DNA of 64,000 nucleotides. Source: Halopiger djelfimassiliensis. Lineage in GTDB: Archaea > Halobacteriota > Halobacteria > Halobacteriales > Natrialbaceae. Within the stretch, counting starts at the first letter, position 1. Every line of letters begins with the position of its first letter. The stretch is taken from NCBI RefSeq assembly GCF_000455365.1, contig NZ_HG315685.1, forward strand, positions 717,794-781,793. The letters are read 5' to 3'. Of the stretch, positions 61,654 through 64,000 are shown one piece after another. The notes under the pieces were generated by a model, which did not search any database, was not told where the DNA came from, and saw only the letters and a list, made by a program, of their open reading frames with translations. A program made the translations under genes and the position numbers.

Positions 61654-61662
61654 CTTATATTT
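61654..61662 (+). promoter_or_regulatory. TATA box of the ABC-2 exporter genes
   Basis: CTTATATTT, about 28 bp before the ATG at 61686. The preceding 61625-61640 is T-rich and may terminate the peptidase transcript. Confidence 0.6.
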
Positions 61663-61685
61663 GCCGCGGCAGGGCTATCTCACGT

Positions 61686-62657
61686 ATGCCCGCTATCGAA
61701 ACGACTGCCCTGACCAAACGATACGGCGAGGACGTCATCGCCGTCGACGACCTTGACCTGACCGTCGAAGAGGGAGAGGTGTTCGGGTTCCTCGGTCCCA
61801 ACGGGGCCGGGAAGTCGACGACGATCAACCTGTTGCTCGATTTCGTCCGCCCGACCGAGGGTTCCGCGACGGTGCTCGGTCACGACGTCCAGCGAGAGCC
61901 GCAAACGATCCGCTCTCGCATCGGCGTCCTCCCCGAAGGCGCGACGTTGTACGAACGGCTGACCGGCCGCGAACACCTCGAATGGTTCATCGACAACAAA
62001 GACAGCGACGACGATCCGGACGAACTCCTCGAACGGGTCGGCCTCGAACCCGAGGCCGCGGCGCGATCGGCCGGCGGCTACTCGAAGGGGATGGCCCAGC
62101 GGCTCGGGTTCGCGATGGCGCTGGTCGGGGATCCCGACCTCTTGATCCTCGACGAACCGTCGTCGGGGCTCGACCCCACGGGGATGCAGGAAATGCGCGA
62201 GATCATCACCGCCGAAGCCGACCGCGGCACGTCCGTGTTCTTCTCGAGCCACATCCTCGGCGAGGTCGAGGCAGTCTGCGACCGCGTCGGGATCATGAAC
62301 GACGGCCGACTCGTCGCGACCGGGACCCTCGACGCGCTGCGGGAGAACCTCGACTTCGACGCCTCGATCTCGCTGGACGTCGAGCGCGTCCCCGACGCGC
62401 TCGTGGCCGACCTCGAGAACCACGAGGGCGTCCACTCGGTGACCGTCGACGGATCGACGATCACGGTCTCCTGTGCCACGACGCCCGTAAAGTACGACGT
62501 CGTGACCCAGGTCGGTGCGGCGACGACCGTCCTCGACATCGTTTCCGAGGACACCTCCCTCGAACGGCTGTTCAACACCTACACGAACGGCGAGCAGTCG
62601 GGCGAGGGTGACGTCGACGCCGGTCTCGCCGACGTCGAGACGGGGGTGTCGGCATGA
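61686..62657 (+). CDS. ABC-2 type transporter ATP-binding protein
   Basis: A 323-residue ATPase. Walker A is GPNGAGKST near residue 42, the signature is YSKGMAQRLGFAMAL, and Walker B is LLILDEPSSGLDPTGM, with SSHILGEVEAVCD as H-loop. A C-terminal extension of about 90 residues (LRENLDFDASISLDVERVPD) is usual for ABC-2 ATPases. Its stop overlaps the permease start by 4 bp. It is similar in class to the ATPase at 43207 but not a close copy. Exported substrate unknown. Confidence 0.92.
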   Translation: MPAIETTALTKRYGEDVIAVDDLDLTVEEGEVFGFLGPNGAGKSTTINLLLDFVRPTEGSATVLGHDVQREPQTIRSRIGVLPEGATLYERLTGREHLEWFIDNKDSDDDPDELLERVGLEPEAAARSAGGYSKGMAQRLGFAMALVGDPDLLILDEPSSGLDPTGMQEMREIITAEADRGTSVFFSSHILGEVEAVCDRVGIMNDGRLVATGTLDALRENLDFDASISLDVERVPDALVADLENHEGVHSVTVDGSTITVSCATTPVKYDVVTQVGAATTVLDIVSEDTSLERLFNTYTNGEQSGEGDVDAGLADVETGVSA

Positions 62658-63490
62658 GCGTCCTCTCCGTGGCGAAAAAGGACTTCCTCGACGTCCGACG
62701 GTCGAAGAGCGTCTGGATCGTCAGCGTGCTGTACGCGCTGCTCGTGGTGTTTGTCTTCTACCTCGGACGGGGCGGAACGTCGGAACCGAACGTCGTCTAT
62801 CAGTTGTCGAACCTCTCCACCATCGGACTGCCGTTTATTCCGATCATCGCGCTCATGATGGTGTATCTCGCGATCGCCGGCGAACGGGAGTCTGGAAGTA
62901 TCAGGTACCTGCTTTCGCTTCCGAACACGCGACGGGACGTCGTCCTCGGGAAGTACCTCTCCCGGGGGGCCGTCGGTGCCAGTGTGATCCTCGTTGCGTT
63001 CGGCGTGGGCGCGGTGACGGCGGTTCTCTGGTACCCGTCGCTCGAACCGACCGTCTTCGCCGGCGTCGCCGGTCTGACCGTCCTCTTGACGCTAGCGCAC
63101 GTCTCGGTCGCGATCAGCATCTCCGCGGCGACGGGGTCGCGGTCGCGGGCGATGGCCGGCTCGATCGGATTCTACATCGTCAGTAATATCATGATGCTCC
63201 TTCCGACCCTTTCGATCGTCACCGCGCTCGAGTACGTGCTGAACAATCGGCTCGAGCTAGGGCTCTCCGATCACCTGTTCGAGTTTCTCCGCATGCTCAG
63301 TCCGACGATCGCCTTCAGAAAAGCCTTCCCGCTCGTCGTGCCGAGCGACATCGGGACGTTCATGGCGAACGTGGACCCCTCGGCCCCGGCCTACCTCGCG
63401 CCCGAAGTCGCCCTCGCCATCCTCGTCGCCTGGCTCGTCGTGCCGGCCGTGCTCGGTCTGTGGCGGTTCAACCGGGCCGATCTGGGCTGA
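62654..63490 (+). CDS. ABC-2 type transporter permease
   Basis: A 278-residue protein with six helices. VAKKDFLDVRRSKSVWIVSVLYALLV at the start and EREGSIRYLLSLPNTRRDVVLGKYLSR (written as ERESGSIRYLLSLP in the protein) are the ABC-2 permease hallmarks. The C-terminal helices end LGLWRFNRADLG. It forms the membrane part of the exporter with the ATPase gene it overlaps. Similar NosY-like proteins move lipids, drugs or copper-site cofactors; substrate unknown. Confidence 0.9.
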   Translation: MSVLSVAKKDFLDVRRSKSVWIVSVLYALLVVFVFYLGRGGTSEPNVVYQLSNLSTIGLPFIPIIALMMVYLAIAGERESGSIRYLLSLPNTRRDVVLGKYLSRGAVGASVILVAFGVGAVTAVLWYPSLEPTVFAGVAGLTVLLTLAHVSVAISISAATGSRSRAMAGSIGFYIVSNIMMLLPTLSIVTALEYVLNNRLELGLSDHLFEFLRMLSPTIAFRKAFPLVVPSDIGTFMANVDPSAPAYLAPEVALAILVAWLVVPAVLGLWRFNRADLG

Positions 63491-63507
63491 CGGATCGGCG
63501 GTCGCTC

Positions 63508-64000
63508 TCAGCCGATCACGCCCGTTTTCGTCGCCACGTCTCGAGCGGCCCGTTCGTTCATCCCGTTGCCCAGGATCGTGTATCGATCGCGGATCTCGTG
63601 ACAGGTCGTTAGCGCCTCGATCACGGTCTCGTCGTCGAGACCCAGTTCCGCCGCGGTCGTCGGCGCGTCGATGCTCGCCAGCGCGTCGCGGATGTCACGC
63701 CAGATGCCCCGGTCGCCGCCGTGGAGGTAGGCGGTCATGATCGAGCCGACGCCGACCTGGTGGCCGTGCAGGGCCGCGCCGGGCGCTAAGCGATCGAGTT
63801 GGTGTGAGAAGAGGTGTTCGGCTCCGCTGGCCGGTCGGGAGGATCCGGCGATGCTCATCGCGACGCCGGAGGACATCAGCGCCTTGGTGACGACCCAGGC
63901 CGACTCCTGCAGCCCGGGTCGGATCACGTCGGCGTTGTCGACGAGGATCTCGGCGGTCATCTCCGAGAGCGCGGCGGCGTACTCGGAGTATTCGACGTCT
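63508..64000 (-). CDS. egsA: Glycerol-1-phosphate dehydrogenase, C-terminal part
   Basis: The 3' end of a leftward gene that runs off the window edge. The frame reads [83 protein letters not shown], and ends [18 protein letters not shown]. The conserved zinc-ligand region GAEHLFSHQ and LHGHQVG are diagnostic of the NAD(P)-dependent G1P dehydrogenase, which makes the glycerol backbone of archaeal ether lipids. About 164 residues are visible out of some 350. The start is outside the window. Confidence 0.92.
   Translation of the reverse strand, partial: DVEYSEYAAALSEMTAEILVDNADVIRPGLQESAWVVTKALMSSGVAMSIAGSSRPASGAEHLFSHQLDRLAPGAALHGHQVGVGSIMTAYLHGGDRGIWRDIRDALASIDAPTTAAELGLDDETVIEALTTCHEIRDRYTILGNGMNERAARDVATKTGVIG

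Noticed and set aside
1-64000. CRISPR array, tRNA or rRNA genes
   Set aside because: No spaced direct repeats of 25-40 bp and no TTCGA-type T-arm with matching acceptor stem were seen on either strand by reading; a tRNA scan would settle it.

Overview
The window is a stretch of haloarchaeal chromosome (class Halobacteria, most likely a Natrialbales-type genome; the order is a guess). The signs are high GC, strongly acidic proteins, frequent CTCGAG, short TATA-type promoters 25-35 bp before many start codons (leaderless transcripts), few Shine-Dalgarno sites, Tat lipoproteins, archaeosortase A, bacterio-opsin-activator-type HTH_10 regulators, a FolC-FolP fusion, deoxyhypusine synthase, GatB and glycerol-1-phosphate dehydrogenase. 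No rRNA, tRNA or CRISPR array was seen.

Layout. 1-2287: the right part of an IS200/IS605-type element (tnpA broken by a 51-bp twin-hairpin insert, a DUF2080 gene, tnpB) that has cut a spo0M gene in two. 2336-6177: MATE exporter, methylthioadenosine phosphorylase, soluble PAS transducer. 6341-7738: a second, tnpB-only element with the same right-end hairpin. 7753-8998: two small envelope proteins. 9038-14158: a leftward coiled-coil gene, smc and scpA. 14341-19359: a five-gene branched-chain-type ABC importer. 19533-24755: three regulators around a 3-hydroxybutyrate-dehydrogenase-like SDR and an acyl/acetoacetyl-CoA ligase. 24860-30754: deoxyhypusine synthase, two sodium-coupled transporters, gatB. 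30846-37611: two metallo-beta-lactamase-fold proteins, an FAD oxidoreductase, a phosphoesterase overlapping artA, and small haloarchaeal proteins. 37977-41204: carB. 41316-45182: a divergent ABC-2 export locus and a cupin. 45356-52891: folCP, an acidic membrane protein, a lone nuoCD, a lone trpB and a HIT protein. 53028-58906: glycosyltransferase, NTF2-like protein, two acidic anchored proteins, hydrolase, HTH_10 regulator and DoxX. 59072-64000: a structured RNA-like element, a zinc-finger protein, an S9 peptidase carrying the second twin-hairpin insert, a two-gene ABC-2 exporter and the 3' part of egsA.

Working together: Smc and ScpA are the chromosome-organising pair. The liv genes form one importer. 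The SDR and the ligase could run 3-hydroxybutyrate to acetoacetyl-CoA. ArtA processes surface proteins that are encoded elsewhere.

Most unusual observations: the 51-bp in-frame twin-hairpin element found in two unrelated genes; the TnpB element whose presumptive guide is spo0M sequence; the three-way-junction RNA candidate at 59072-59170 with a TATA box and two mutually exclusive folds; an 86-bp palindromic MITE-like repeat at the end of a glycosyltransferase; and solitary nuoCD and trpB. All functions are inferred from sequence reading; no database search was run.
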